A stretch of DNA of 64,000 nt from Anoplolepis gracilipes. Taxonomy: Eukaryota > Arthropoda > Insecta > Hymenoptera > Formicidae. A program made the translations under genes and the position numbers. Positions 41,583 to 55,200 of this stretch are shown in pieces; position 1 is the stretch's first letter, and the number at the start of each line of letters is the position of its first letter. Under the pieces are notes generated by a model. It had not been told where the DNA came from. It saw nothing but the letters and a program-made list of their open reading frames with translations, and did not search any database. The stretch covers positions 6,862,001-6,926,000 of the forward strand of contig NC_132975.1 of assembly GCF_047496725.1 (NCBI RefSeq), given 5' to 3'.

Positions 41583-44500
41583 TGTGAAGTTTATAAGATA
41601 TTTCCTTATTTAAGATAAGACATAAAGATCAGAGGTTATTTCACACTGTCATTGTCATGCGAAATTAAAATGCTTGCGTTTCTTTCAAGATGTGATTATC
41701 GTGTGCTATCAATTTCTTTCCTCCCCCCAACAAAAATTTCTATTAAATTCCTTTAGTTTTTATTAATTATACGCTTAATGAACCATGAGCGCAATGCTGG
41801 TATAAATGATCAATAAGAAGATCAGTTTTTTTTGCAAAACATTTAATTATTTTTGCGTGGTATAAAACTTTTTAAACGGATCTTTTTGCAATTTTCCTTT
41901 TTTTTTCAGTATAGGAAAAAGAATTATAAAGTATATTTTCGTAAATTGCATCACAAATAATTTAAAAAATTTTTTTGTTTCTTGAATTAAAGAGAAGTTA
42001 ATATTCCTGAATCTAATATTGTTCCGCTGAGCGGTTCAATTAATTCCAAATATAAATAGAATATTAAAAAAAAAATGAAAGTCGTCTTACGATAATAGAA
42101 GAACGTTTTTCTTGCAATAAAATTTTGTAATGCAAATATTGGTATTCTTACATAATATCGCATATCGTAATGGCACCCATTATTATTCGCATAACTATCA
42201 TTTAATAATTATAACACACACTTACATTTGCAAATTGTGTCCGCGCTCGTCAAGCTTCGATATAATTACGATTAACAATTATATATTACTTTAGCTCGCA
42301 ATGGCTTCTATAACAAATGGTTTTCCATTGGGATTTGAAAGCTCATATGAGATTTCGAATGAAATGCGATATGCATGTGTGCACGAATATCAAGCACATA
42401 TTCTATTGCAATATTTTGCTATCGATGTATAAATGATTAATAATGTTGTTTTCCTGAAATCTCTCGTCTTCGATGATTAATTTTATGCTGGATCGTTTTA
42501 TTCCATTGCGGTAATTATTAATTGCAAGAGAATGAGAAACACAAAAGTGATACAAAACTAATAATATTCATTGAACTTGTATAATATTTAAGCGTATATG
42601 AATGTGTAAATTAATCTATTTAATTAAATGAGCATATAATTTTATTAAATAATATTATATATTATGTATTATTAATATACAATATTAATAAAACATTGTA
42701 AAACTAATTGCATTGTTTCAGAACCCGAGAAAAAATAACTTATATAAGAAGATTATACGTATATACATGGTCAAAAATATGATTCTTTTTGTTGCGGGAG
42801 TCATTTATCATTTTATTACTTATTTGAAATTTATGGCAAAAACTGTAGAAGATAAATTTGAAAAATGCATCTAAACAAAAATGATCAATTAACGATAACA
42901 TGATATATCTTTATTTGTTAATATCAACAATATATATTTTATTCATTTATTCATTTCCTATCAGATGCAACGTAAGTGAAAATTTATTTTCAAATAATAC
43001 GTTTTACTTATACAAAGTTTCTATACAAAAACCACTGGAAAAAAATATCCAAAAACATTAATGGTTTATTTCTCCACGGTTATTATCGTTCTGACTTTAA
43101 TGCGGATTATTCAGCAATGGCGTTACGGCTTTTTATTGAACTATTCAAGCTCGAATTTTTCGAATTACAAACGTGCAAGCAAATCGATTGTATGTTCGTC
43201 TTCATTTACGCTGTTGCCCGTTTCTAAAAACCGAGAAATATCGACTTGATAAAGCGTGAGATTAATTGCCGCTCTGTTATCTCGTTCGCTTGGTTACGTT
43301 TCGATTCCCTCACAATTCACCAAAACGCACGTTTAAACGTTCGTTAAAAAAAAACCCAGCTCTTTATTGTTCGAACAAAGGTCTGAGAATTAAATTCTAA
43401 TCTTTAGTCTTTTTCCATCTTTAACGAACAATTAAATGAACTTCCTTTTGAGCAATACTTTAGGTTAAAAAAAATTATAAAAAATGTAAAAATCTGTTTG
43501 ATGTAGAAATATATATATATATATATATATGTATATTTTTTTAAAGGATAATAGTATTAAACTGCTTTGATAAGATATGGCATTTTTCATTCGTTCATCT
43601 ATAAAATTTTCTCGTTGCGTAACGCAAAAGGTCTTAACATTCTTTTTATCTTCCTTTATCATTTGTCCAGTCGCATTCTATAATTATGCAAAAGACGGAT
43701 AAGCTTGTCCTGTCATTCTCACAACGTTTAGCAGCCGTAATTAGCTTAGAATGTTAGACACAAACGCGATAAGAGCACGTAAATTTGAACGTGTGTCTGT
43801 TCCTAATTGCGGGCGTTGATTGGATTCGATATTGTTTCTGCTATTAGATCTTAGTGTTAAGATAATCAGAAATTATGTCTCCCTTTATCCATTTAATCGG
43901 AAATTATGTCTCCCGTTAAAATTATATATATATATGTATTACTTGCTAGATTTTGACTTAAAAATTTGAAACAAATTTTCTTAATTACTTGCGTATCGTA
44001 ATTTTGTATCATTAATATTAAATTGATAAAATAATATTAATTGTTAAAAATTTATTTAATTTTTATTGATAATTTTCTTATCTATTGTTTTCGTGTAATT
44101 CAATAATTATATCAAATTTTATATTAAACGCAATTTATATGAAAGATTGTTTCTTTAATCAAAGTATTATATTTTTAAATCTAAATGCTAAAAATATACA
44201 TATTTTATGTAACGACGATTGCATTTAAATGTAAGAAAAACAAATTTGCCTTACCTTATGTTATCCTCGTCGACGAATATTATAATCCCTCTGGCATTAT
44301 GCTTCGAGCTCAGTCGTTCGATTATTCTATCGAAGTCCTCGGTCTTGGAATTTCTCAGGATCTTCTCACTGACTGCGACACAGATGTTGTATTCAGCCGC
44401 AAGGGCAATGAAACTGGCGATGCCCTGAAAATAGAATTTCAGCCGCAAATAAATTGTTCGTCTGCTCATCGAGAAATCGTATTCTAGCGACAACATATGA

Positions 44501-47500
44501 CACTGTTTTCTTGGTAAACAATTGGAATACAGTAAAGAACGCTTGAGAGACGCATCTACTAACTCATATTTGCATATTCATTTAATGTTGACGGTAAATT
44601 TTCAAAATTTGCATAAAATATTGCGGCTATTGTTTGGGATACCCAAAGAAAATACATCACGATATAGCAGTAAACTATACAACAGTAAGTCCTCACTCTT
44701 CTGGAAAATTAAATTTCACATTTTTGCAGTAAAAGTTTATTCCGTAGTATTTTTATTGGAACAGCTCCATACCTTATGTTAAATAAAAATGCAAATCTTA
44801 AATCAAACTTCAAATATAAACAACAATCAATACTTGAATAATTAAATCTCGAATAAAATTTGAAACCAATCAAATTTGAGTTTTCGTAATTAGTCAACTT
44901 GATTAAGTTATAAATAATTTCAAAATAAATTTGCAGTAATTAAAAACAAATTTAATATTGTAAAATAAAGTTTTAATTAACAACTTTAATATTATATAAA
45001 TGTCTATACATAATTGCTACTGTATAAGCTACAACATGATAAATATTTAGAATGAACCGCGTGCACCTGTCTCTTGTGTTTTCGCACCACTCTATATATA
45101 TATATACAAATAAATACATCCACCTAGCTCATCTGTCTTCACGATACATCCGGCATTTTGTGATATATTCCTACTTGTATATGTATGTAGATGGAGAACC
45201 CGCGTAGAAAGAAAAGACGATAGAAGAATAATGCAGAATGCAACTGCAGGTGTTATGGCCGTGTTTTGCATAATAAAAATCGTCACGATTTATTATGGTA
45301 TGCCAATTGATGATGTATCCATGTTTTTCTGCAATAATATTCGACTACGTTATCATGATTACATAACAGAGCAATTTCCGCAATTTTCTACCTCGAGTAA
45401 TTTAAATATTTATTAATAATGACAATACCATATTCTCTCTCTGATTGAAAATACGGCGGAACATTGATTACACAAATCCCGATAATTCAAATTGCCTGTT
45501 ACCAAACTCATGGTGCAATCTAGACTTTTTGAAAAGAAAGAAAAAAAAAAGAAAAAAAAATGTTTAAAAATATTTATTTATATAGTTACATTACAATTTT
45601 TCTTATATTTTACTAAATTCAATTTTTTTATTATACTATAAGAAAATAATAATATATGGCTTTTGAATTTTGTTCATTAATCCAATCAAATTAAATTTTC
45701 ATGAATCAGTACATTTTTGATAAATTAATACAAATTTAATTATGTATATCTACACATATATCTATTCTTTTTCTAAAAAAGAATATTTATTTTATTATAC
45801 TTTTTACATTTTAATATATTATTATATTTTTTATAAAATATTATAGATATCTTAATAATTAAGTTTTAAATAAATCTTAATTTTCCAACGTATATCATTG
45901 AATTTTTTTGACTACTATTATTCAATGTAATTATAACAAGAGTTAACACAAAGCTTCTATTTTTATGACAATACCCGGAACTAATTTTCTAGGATTAAGA
46001 CTTTTCTTTATTGTCTATTGTAAGAACAACTAAATAAGAAAGAGAAAATTGGTAAGACTGCCCCAACACCCCGCTGTGGAATAAAAGGTTACAATTGTGT
46101 TAAAATAAACTCTACTTCAAACTGTACGACAAAATTGTTCCGCGGTTTATTTACTTTTACTGTCAAAATTTTTTTATTTTTAATACTTAAAAATTATTAA
46201 CGAATTAACATTTTTGTCGAGAAAAATATCAAATTAAAACTTTTCAAAAAATGTAAATTTAAAATATATTCTATCAAATATATAAAAGCAATTTAGAGAT
46301 AATTGTTTTAATTGTAATTTAAAGATAAAATTATATGCAATTGCAAAATTGAACAAATAAATCTAAAAAATCGAATATTTTATTATTCAAAACAAAAGAT
46401 CTCGAAATAAAAAAATTAAATTATTATTGCATCAAATCTTTAAATTTTTATGTTACCGAACACAAAGACATAAAGGAGAAAAAAAATGTTAAATAGCATT
46501 CCGAGGAAATAAAGAATTCAATCAGGGAAAAAGCAATAAAAAAAATTAAAATATCTGAGATGCCAAACGGAGATGCAATACAGAGATAATGTGAATTCAA
46601 TTGGTACTATAACGAAAAGAACAGCGACAATGAGAAGAACAGACAAATGACGTAGTTATCCAAGAATAATGAGAATTGCTACAACAAGAAAATGTTGCTT
46701 TATCGAACGATTTACTTAACGAGGCTCACTTCCTTTAACAATTGATCGCGATCTCGTTTTTTTTATTTCTATATATATATAATTCCGATTCTTTTTTTAG
46801 ATCTCTCGGTATATTATAAGCTTCATTATGTGTATTTGTGTCTAGAAGATAATAACCTTGAGTTCTTGATGATCCAAAATTACATATGATTTTATTCTTT
46901 GTCGTCTCTTTAGTAAAATTCAGTAGTCATTTCTTTAATGTGATTTTAATTGTAATTTAAAGATAAAATTATATGCAATTGCAAAATTGAACAAATAAAT
47001 CTAAAAAATCGAATATTTTATTATTCAAAACAAAAGATCTCGAAATAAAAAATTTAAATTATTATTGCATCAAATCTTTAAATTTTTATGTTACCGAACA
47101 CAAAGACATAAAGGAGAAAAAAAATGTTAAATAGCATTCCGAGGAAATAAAGAATTCAACTCGTATTAGTAATTGTAAAATACGAATGTAAATCGTTGAA
47201 AGTACTTAGAAAATGCTAGTGTTGCAGAAGAATCCCATATATACCGTAGTCTCCTTTGACCGCAGTTTGTACGGCGTTTTTCGTTCCTTAATTCGTGATA
47301 TAAATCGTCCCATGCATTTTATCTCGTGCCGTTATAAGGATATTAACGAAGCCACGTTCGTATAATCGCTTTAGGCGAGCTTACGCCTGAAATATGCATC
47401 GCATTTTGCAACCGCAAGTGTACTGAGAGCCTAGCATTTGGCGGAAAAAAGGGACTCATAATTTCCTTAAAAAACCAAAAGAAAGTTTTATTATCCTCTT

Positions 47501-50500
47501 GATCACCATCGTAATAAGATTAGATTTAAGATCAAGCCTTAAGCGTTTCACACACGTAATATATGTTTTTTTAAATCTACTTCCAAAAAACATTACATTT
47601 AAATATCTCATTATTATACAAAACTTATTATTTGTTTCATTTTATATTATAAATGTGAGAGTTCAATTTATATATGGACAAATATTTTTCAATAAAATAT
47701 TTTGCATAAATTTTTGATTTTTCTTTATATTGAATATAATTATTTCCTATAATTAAAATAGATCAACATTATCGCGCGGTTTCTATATATTTATTATAGG
47801 AATCGCGCGCGCGATATTTATTCATGCGAAGTAATCGTTGGACTATTGTGATACCTGATAGAGATTAATTAGACTGATCACTGGCACTGTTTAATTACTC
47901 GGAACGTGATTACCATCATTCCGTCTGGTGTCCTTTCGAGAGCGCGCGCAGCCGGTACAATTCACGACGTCGGTAGATTTACACGTTCCAAGACGCGGAA
48001 CATTCCATTGTCACGGACATAATCGTCAGGAATCGACCGTCTCGCTAGTATAATTGGGCCATAAAATCGTATCTCGATCAATATTCAAGCGAATATGAAA
48101 AATTCTTACGCGACGCTTCCTGAACATAAGAGAAATTATGGGCATTGTCAGTTGAGTTACCGCGCTCGTTAAATTATTATACCTACCCGTTCGGTTAGTA
48201 ATTATACGGCAATAATACAAAACGATATTGGAATTTTAATATTAAAGAAAATTGCATCTATTCAAACCGAAATTTAAAAAAATAGGTAACAGACAGTGTA
48301 AGTAATAAATGATGAGATCGAGTAAAAGAGATTTGCGAAGATTTAAAAAGGACTGATACGATTAATACGATAAATTAATCGTTAATAATAAATTATAAAT
48401 ATTAGGAATGCTTAAAAAATTAAATTTTTTAAAAAATTATTAATATATTAACTTTATTATATTAAGAAATATCCAGGTTTAACGTTATATTTTAATATTT
48501 TATAAGTTATGTATTATTATAAATTAAATATGTATTACTTTAAATTAAATATTAAAATATATTCGGACTCTTTTATATATTCCAAACTTTTTCAAAATTC
48601 ATAAATTTTATCATAAACTTTTATATATATATATAGTACTCAGCATAGTACTAGCATCAGATTATTGACAGAAAAGAAATAAATTAAAATTCCCATTGCA
48701 TTTAATAATTTTTTCACATTTCTAATATACCTATATTTTACATAATTTCTTCTAGAAAGTTTGCAATTAAGAAACAAAAAATTCAAGGAGCACAAAGCGG
48801 GCCGACCAGAAAGTTTTGTTTCTGCAATTTTTATAAGATTGGACTGCTCTGGTAATCTCTTCACGTGGAATTTCCCGTCGCATACTAATCGACTAATTTG
48901 AGCAACGGATGGTGCTGTAATATCACGTTTTCTTGCCTGATTGCACAATTAGTTTTGTCTTCGCTTGTTAACGCGGTCGCACATATAACGATTTCATATC
49001 ATAATTACCATCATTATAATAACTATTATTCAACAGCATTAACACGATTGTGCGGTGTGATCTAATGAGATAATACAATTAAGTGTTACATTGCGTTATT
49101 ATAATCGATATTATGTAGATATTTTCTTTTTATTAATTTTTAGTATAATTGGATTTTAGAATTAATATATATTTAATTAATTTATATATATACATATATA
49201 TATAATAAAAGCCAAAATAATATTTTATACAGATTATTTTTTAAAAATCGACGAATAATATTACTATAATTGGAAATTTTAAAACTTTGTTATAATTTAA
49301 AAATATTGAAACATGAAATACATACATGTTGCCAATAAAGACAAATTCACGTATGTGAAGTTGGCTCCTTATTATTAAAAATTAAAAAAAATCGATTAGA
49401 GTTCTGATTGCTCCCTTCTACAGTTTTCTATTCCATTTTAGAAATAATTCCGTCGTTCCGAAATAAAGTTCCGAAAATGGCATTTGAAAGTACGAAGGGT
49501 CAACTTTACATTTTTCGCAACTTTGAAACGGTATAACTTTTTTATTATCAACTTTAGAGTTTTAATTATTAAGGATAATTGTTAGAACTTTTTGGGGGCC
49601 ATCAGAATTCTCAACAGAATTATCGATTTCCGACAAAAATTTTCACCCCTGTTGAACTTAAAATTAGAAAATTTCCGAAATCAAAACTTCGACCAGCAAG
49701 TGTCAAAAAAAGAAAAGCGAGGATTTTTTATTTCGCGTTATATTAGCTCTTCGAGTGTTAATTGTGAATTGTCGACAAAACTGTCGGTTATCAAGAAAAA
49801 TTTTCACCTCGATAAGACGAATACTTAAAGTCTTATAGAGGGACAATCAGAACCCTAATCACTTTTTTTAATTTTTCATAATAAGAGGCTAATTTCACAT
49901 ATGTGACAAATTCATATTTTCCTTTTACAAATTTTATACACTACGATATTTAATAGATAATTATCGACGAATTATCAAAAGAATGTTTGTAGTTAAATAC
50001 AATAACATTTTTATAATTGTTGCATATTATTAGAACAAGAATACGTTTTCTTTGCTAAATGTTTAGAAAATGTAATAATAATAATTTTTAAGAATATCTT
50101 ATAATACATTAAAAAAAATACCGTTCTAAAATTATTGTTCCAAAAGAGAACAAAGTTTTAATACAAATTTAATTAATTTGTTAAATACGACAGGGAACTT
50201 CGCAATAACTTATATCTTGCCTATTTTTGAATTGAATTTACGTATATGTTGACTTTTTTTAATATGTATAATTTACGTATAATGTGTTGACTTTTTCAAT
50301 TTAAATTCAGCACTCACCTTCTCGCCATATTCGCCTTCCACTGCAACCGTAGAAACATATTTCCATCCGAGTAGATGGATGACCTCGACGATCGCCTGTG
50401 CTTGAAAATTGTCAGGTGGTACCACTCTACTAAAGTACTCAAATCGACTTTTATCCGAAAGTTCTGTGCTGGTGGATGCGTAACTTATTTGCGGTATCTG

Positions 50501-51773
50501 CAATCATATAGGTAGCAATGTAATAATAGAGGAATGAAAAATATCACTGTTATTACTTATGTGAACAAATATAAAAATAATTACGATACGGTAGAGAGAA
50601 AAGAGAAGAAAGTTTTATATGCAAAATATTTTTCATAAAAAGATAAGTATTATGTTTACTGTCTATACACATACACTATTTATATAAACGTTATTAAATT
50701 TCGTGTTTTATATTGTTTATTAAAAAAGTTCTATTTATTTTATTTCATGCAATAACTAGATAAAAAAATACTCAATAACGTGTATATATTATTTATATAT
50801 ATATGTATATGTACATATACGTTATTGAGTATTATTTTTTATCTATAGTTATATTGCATTAATTTAATGTAACGGCTACGTCTATATACATATTATATTA
50901 GACGCAGCTGTTGAATATAATATTTTTGAATATAATATTTTTCGAAACTATTTCTTCTCGCAATATTTATTTCAAATGTAAATCATATAAAACACGAAAA
51001 TGCAAGTATGTATTTCACAGAAGTGAGGTGAATATCCTGCGTTACTTGATACACGATCCCGTTTCTTGTCGTAAATACGGCTCGTAACTTTACAGCATCT
51101 GTGCGCAGGCAGTATCGCGAATCTAATAATCTGTTGTCTGTTGAAAGTGACTAAGTTTCCATCTCTCTCGAGCTTCTTTGGCTGCAACGGATAATTCTAT
51201 TTTTGCACAAAGAGCGTGCTCCGCTTAGACAGTTTCCTGTTGATAGCATTGTTCCTTAACAGATGTTATTGGCATTATCACGTGTCCTTGTCGAGCCTAT
51301 AGCGACATATACGTGAAGATCGACAATAGCACGTGAAAGCGGTGCCCGTATTATCGCCTCCCTATTAATTTGCATCCATTTGTTTCGATGGTTGCCGTTG
51401 TGATACCACTGACGTGACGTAAATTACGATCGAGACTTTATTACAGATCAGGTCATCAACACAACTCGCAGGAATAATAAAAGAAAATAATGTGGTTGAC
51501 ATATAAAGAGATCAATAGAAAATTCTTACGTTCTATTGCGTTTCATTACGACTGCTGAGATAAAAATCTATTAATAATTAAAACAAAATAGCATTTTTCG
51601 TTAATTAATAATATTAGCTTATATTGTGATCGGCTAATAAATATAATTATTATTCATTAAATAATCTGCTACATTTATTGCATAATTACCTTTAGTTTAA
51701 TTTGTTAATATGACTTTTGCAAATAAATAAAATTATAATATAAATGTAACTTGTGTATATATACTTACGTAAC

Positions 51774-51813
<40 letters not shown>

Positions 51814-52188
51814 TTTTTAAGAAATGAAGAATATTGATTTATGAAAATAAATTGTTTTTCTATATAACTTAAATTTAAATTAATAAATATATTAAATATA
51901 TTAAAATTATATTGCACATGAGTGTGTATGTAAGTGTCCTAATTTTATATGAATAATCGTAAAAAAAATAATATAACAATTGCGCGAATATTTGAATGTA
52001 CATTTCAATATTTTAATAAATTAATTTAAAATTGAGTAAATTATACAAATTTATAATTCTGTCTTTTTTTATATTGTCTACTAAAGCAAAACTCCTCTGA
52101 AATTAACAACTTCACATTTCTAAGGCTAAAACTGAAAATCGAGACTTTTTTAGTTGATAATAATTAGAAAACATATAATTAGACTAAT

Positions 52189-52242
<54 letters not shown>

Positions 52243-55200
52243 ATTGTCTATATCGCATTTAATTGTGTAAAACATTAAAATAATTTTTTTTAAATGAAAA
52301 CATGTGAGTCAAGATATTAATATCTTTATATATATTATACATATACATGTTTCTTTTTTTCAATTATTTTAATGTTTTACACAATTAAATGCGTATAAAC
52401 ACATCCTCTTAAAATGTGCCTACATTCTTATCATATTATCTGCTACAAAAGATCAATTCAAAAGATGTATTCTAATATATAAAGATGTTCTGTTTATATG
52501 TTGGAACAGTTAATTGTAATCAGTAGTTAATTGTTGCTTTGCGAGAATGAAATTGAAAAAAGTATATAATATTTTATACAGCAACGATAATAGCGCTCTC
52601 GGCATATATTTAGCGCAAAGCGTGACTGTTTATTTTGAGTTTCTTTTATTTATTGTTAGTATGCAGATTGTTTCGTATTTTGTGTATATGTTTTGTAACA
52701 AGGAAAGTTGGATGACCATCATTTACAATTAAATGTCGAGAGAGAGAGATTTGAATTCGTCGATTTGGTAATTGTCTAATAATTGTACTAATTAGAAGCT
52801 TTAATTAGGAATCCGAAATCAATGGAAATGGTTTGATGTTACAAACGGTTTGCAGATACCTAATTACCAATCGGTAGCAATTAAATCCCTATTCGATCAT
52901 GCTCACTGCTTCACTTCGTAAGCTATTCAGTATGTCATTTATGCAGGGCCATAATTTCATAATGGAGATTTTTATAAAATGAAATTTATATGGTATGAGT
53001 ATCATCTACGAGTATATTCCTCTTACTTTTCAAAAAATATATTGTAATTCATTGTAGCTTGTAATTTTGCTACACTCGCTGTACTTATACATCATTTATT
53101 TCTCCTTTCTTTGAAGGTAAATGAATTCATTGAACGGACGATTTTCGATGTATTCTCTAATAAATGCGGTCAATTATACGTCGCGATTGAATTCAAACCT
53201 AAACCAATAATTACAAACGCGCGGTTCATAATTCTATGTAAATTATTTATTAATTCTCTCTCTCTCTCTCTCTAACTCTCTCTCTCTATCTCCCTCCCTT
53301 AGGAATAATTTACAGTTTAATTGATTTTGAACTCAATTAACGTTTTGTCTCTCCGCACTGCGGTTGCAACTGTGTGTCATGGCCAAAGCTCAAAACAGAA
53401 ATGTCTGCACAAATAATCTAATTATAAGAAAGTAATCCAGTATTCTAAGAGTATCAATATATAAATATATGATATTATAAAAGATTTTATATCAATACGA
53501 AAATAATAAGTAGAAAATATATGAAGATATTTTTAAATATCAATAAACATATTAAATAAAGTATTAATTATCAAATAATTAAAAGATGGTAATTACACAA
53601 TAAAAATTTTAAAAAATACTACAATTCTACATGCATTAATAAATAATTTGTTTTTTAAAAATATTCAAATGTCTGTATGTGTTTAATTTAAATCTTCTCA
53701 GACAGGAGCGGTTGGAGTTTCTCTATTCATTAAATTATTATTAATTGTCTATAACTAAATTATTATTAATATTCTCGGTGTGTCTTTTTTCTCGAGCATT
53801 CTTAACATTCCCGACAAAGTGATGCAATAAATGACTCGTTGCAATTCTAATGAGCGCCGTTGCAATTCGCGGAACGATGCACAGTTTGCCTTCAGAATAG
53901 ATCGGAGTACTTAAAACTGCCCGGCAAAGAAAAGAATCAGAATGAATGAATTAATGGATGGTTGGTCGAATAAACAGAGCGTTTAATGGGATGAATCATT
54001 ATGTATGTAATTAGCCTGCAAATTGCTTGTAATTGCTTTTGATCAGCATTAAAACATATCGAACAATGATGTAAAACGAAAAATTGTGATTTTATGTAAA
54101 ATAATGTAATATTTATAAAATAAAATAATTTGAAAAAGCCAAGAAGGTATATAAATTGAAAAAAATAAATATATTATTGTCGTATGATACATAAATTAGA
54201 TAAAATAATTGAAGAAACTACATTTATTCAGAATATTGGAAAGCATTTTTAAAACCGCTTCAAATGTTTCAATATCAATAGAAAAAAAGAGTTTAGGAAC
54301 TATAATTTTATAAAATTTTAATTCATATGCATTAGAATGTTATTGAGATATATGATACTAAAAATAATGAGTTTGTAGAAAAAAACATGAGCCGGTTCAA
54401 TTTTAACGTTAAAAAAATGGTTCTATGTACATGAAGTAATCTAGAAAAAAGTTTTCTCTTCTGGAATTATTTTAATTATTCTATTCATCCTATAAAATGA
54501 CAACGGAATAATCGTTGTAAATATTATACTGCCGCTATATCTTTGTTCGTGTCTAATTTATTTGCTTTTAATTTGTTTTGTACTCCGTTATATTGACGGA
54601 TTTTTAAATTTACTCTTTACTACGCGTAGTTGACGTAATACGAATATACATATACGAGGCACAAAGGGTTAATTGCATCCCGCTCCATACAAAGGAAGAG
54701 AGCATCGCATAACCATCGAATGCAACGAGCGGCTTCATACCGGGAATCCTAACGAACGAGTTACGTTTACTATGTAAATTAAATGCAACGAGCGCGCGAA
54801 AGTCTACGACACGGCAAAGATTAACTCAAGTTGAATAACGAGTAAAATAACACCGTCATTCTTCTGACACGTTTGAACATGTGAATCTGAATTTTTTGTC
54901 ACGGTATGTCACCGACGGCGACGTTACAATAAAATTCTATAATTATTAAGTTTGTAAATATACTATATAATATCATAATAATAACATATTTTAATAATAC
55001 TTATTTTATATAATAAATTTGATGTTTTTGATTTTATTATTTATTGATAAATGTTGCGACATTAATAAATTGCATAATAAAATATAAAATAAAAATTAAT
55101 ACAAATAAATACAAATTATTATATCTTTTTATATTATATTTGTTAACGTGTATACGTAAGTATATATTTAATAAATTTTATTAGTTAATGTCATTTTCGT

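Larger units (their letters stand above)
31831..44254 (-). other. mGluR: mGluR intron between exons C and D (12.4 kb)
   Basis: The largest intron in the window. It contains a framed tandem duplication (32144-32533), (CA)n at 38229-38249, (TA)n at 41536-41581 and 43509-43531, and GC-richer islands at about 33150-33780, 36360-36730, 37310-37780 and 41090-41530. The islands hold short open frames I cannot assign. Confidence 0.85.
44425..50317 (-). other. mGluR: mGluR intron between exons B and C
   Basis: 5893 nt. It carries a 216-bp direct duplication (46306-46521 and 46944-47159), and a TIR-flanked element (49348-49905). A GC-richer stretch at about 47790-48200 has no recognised content. Confidence 0.87.
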
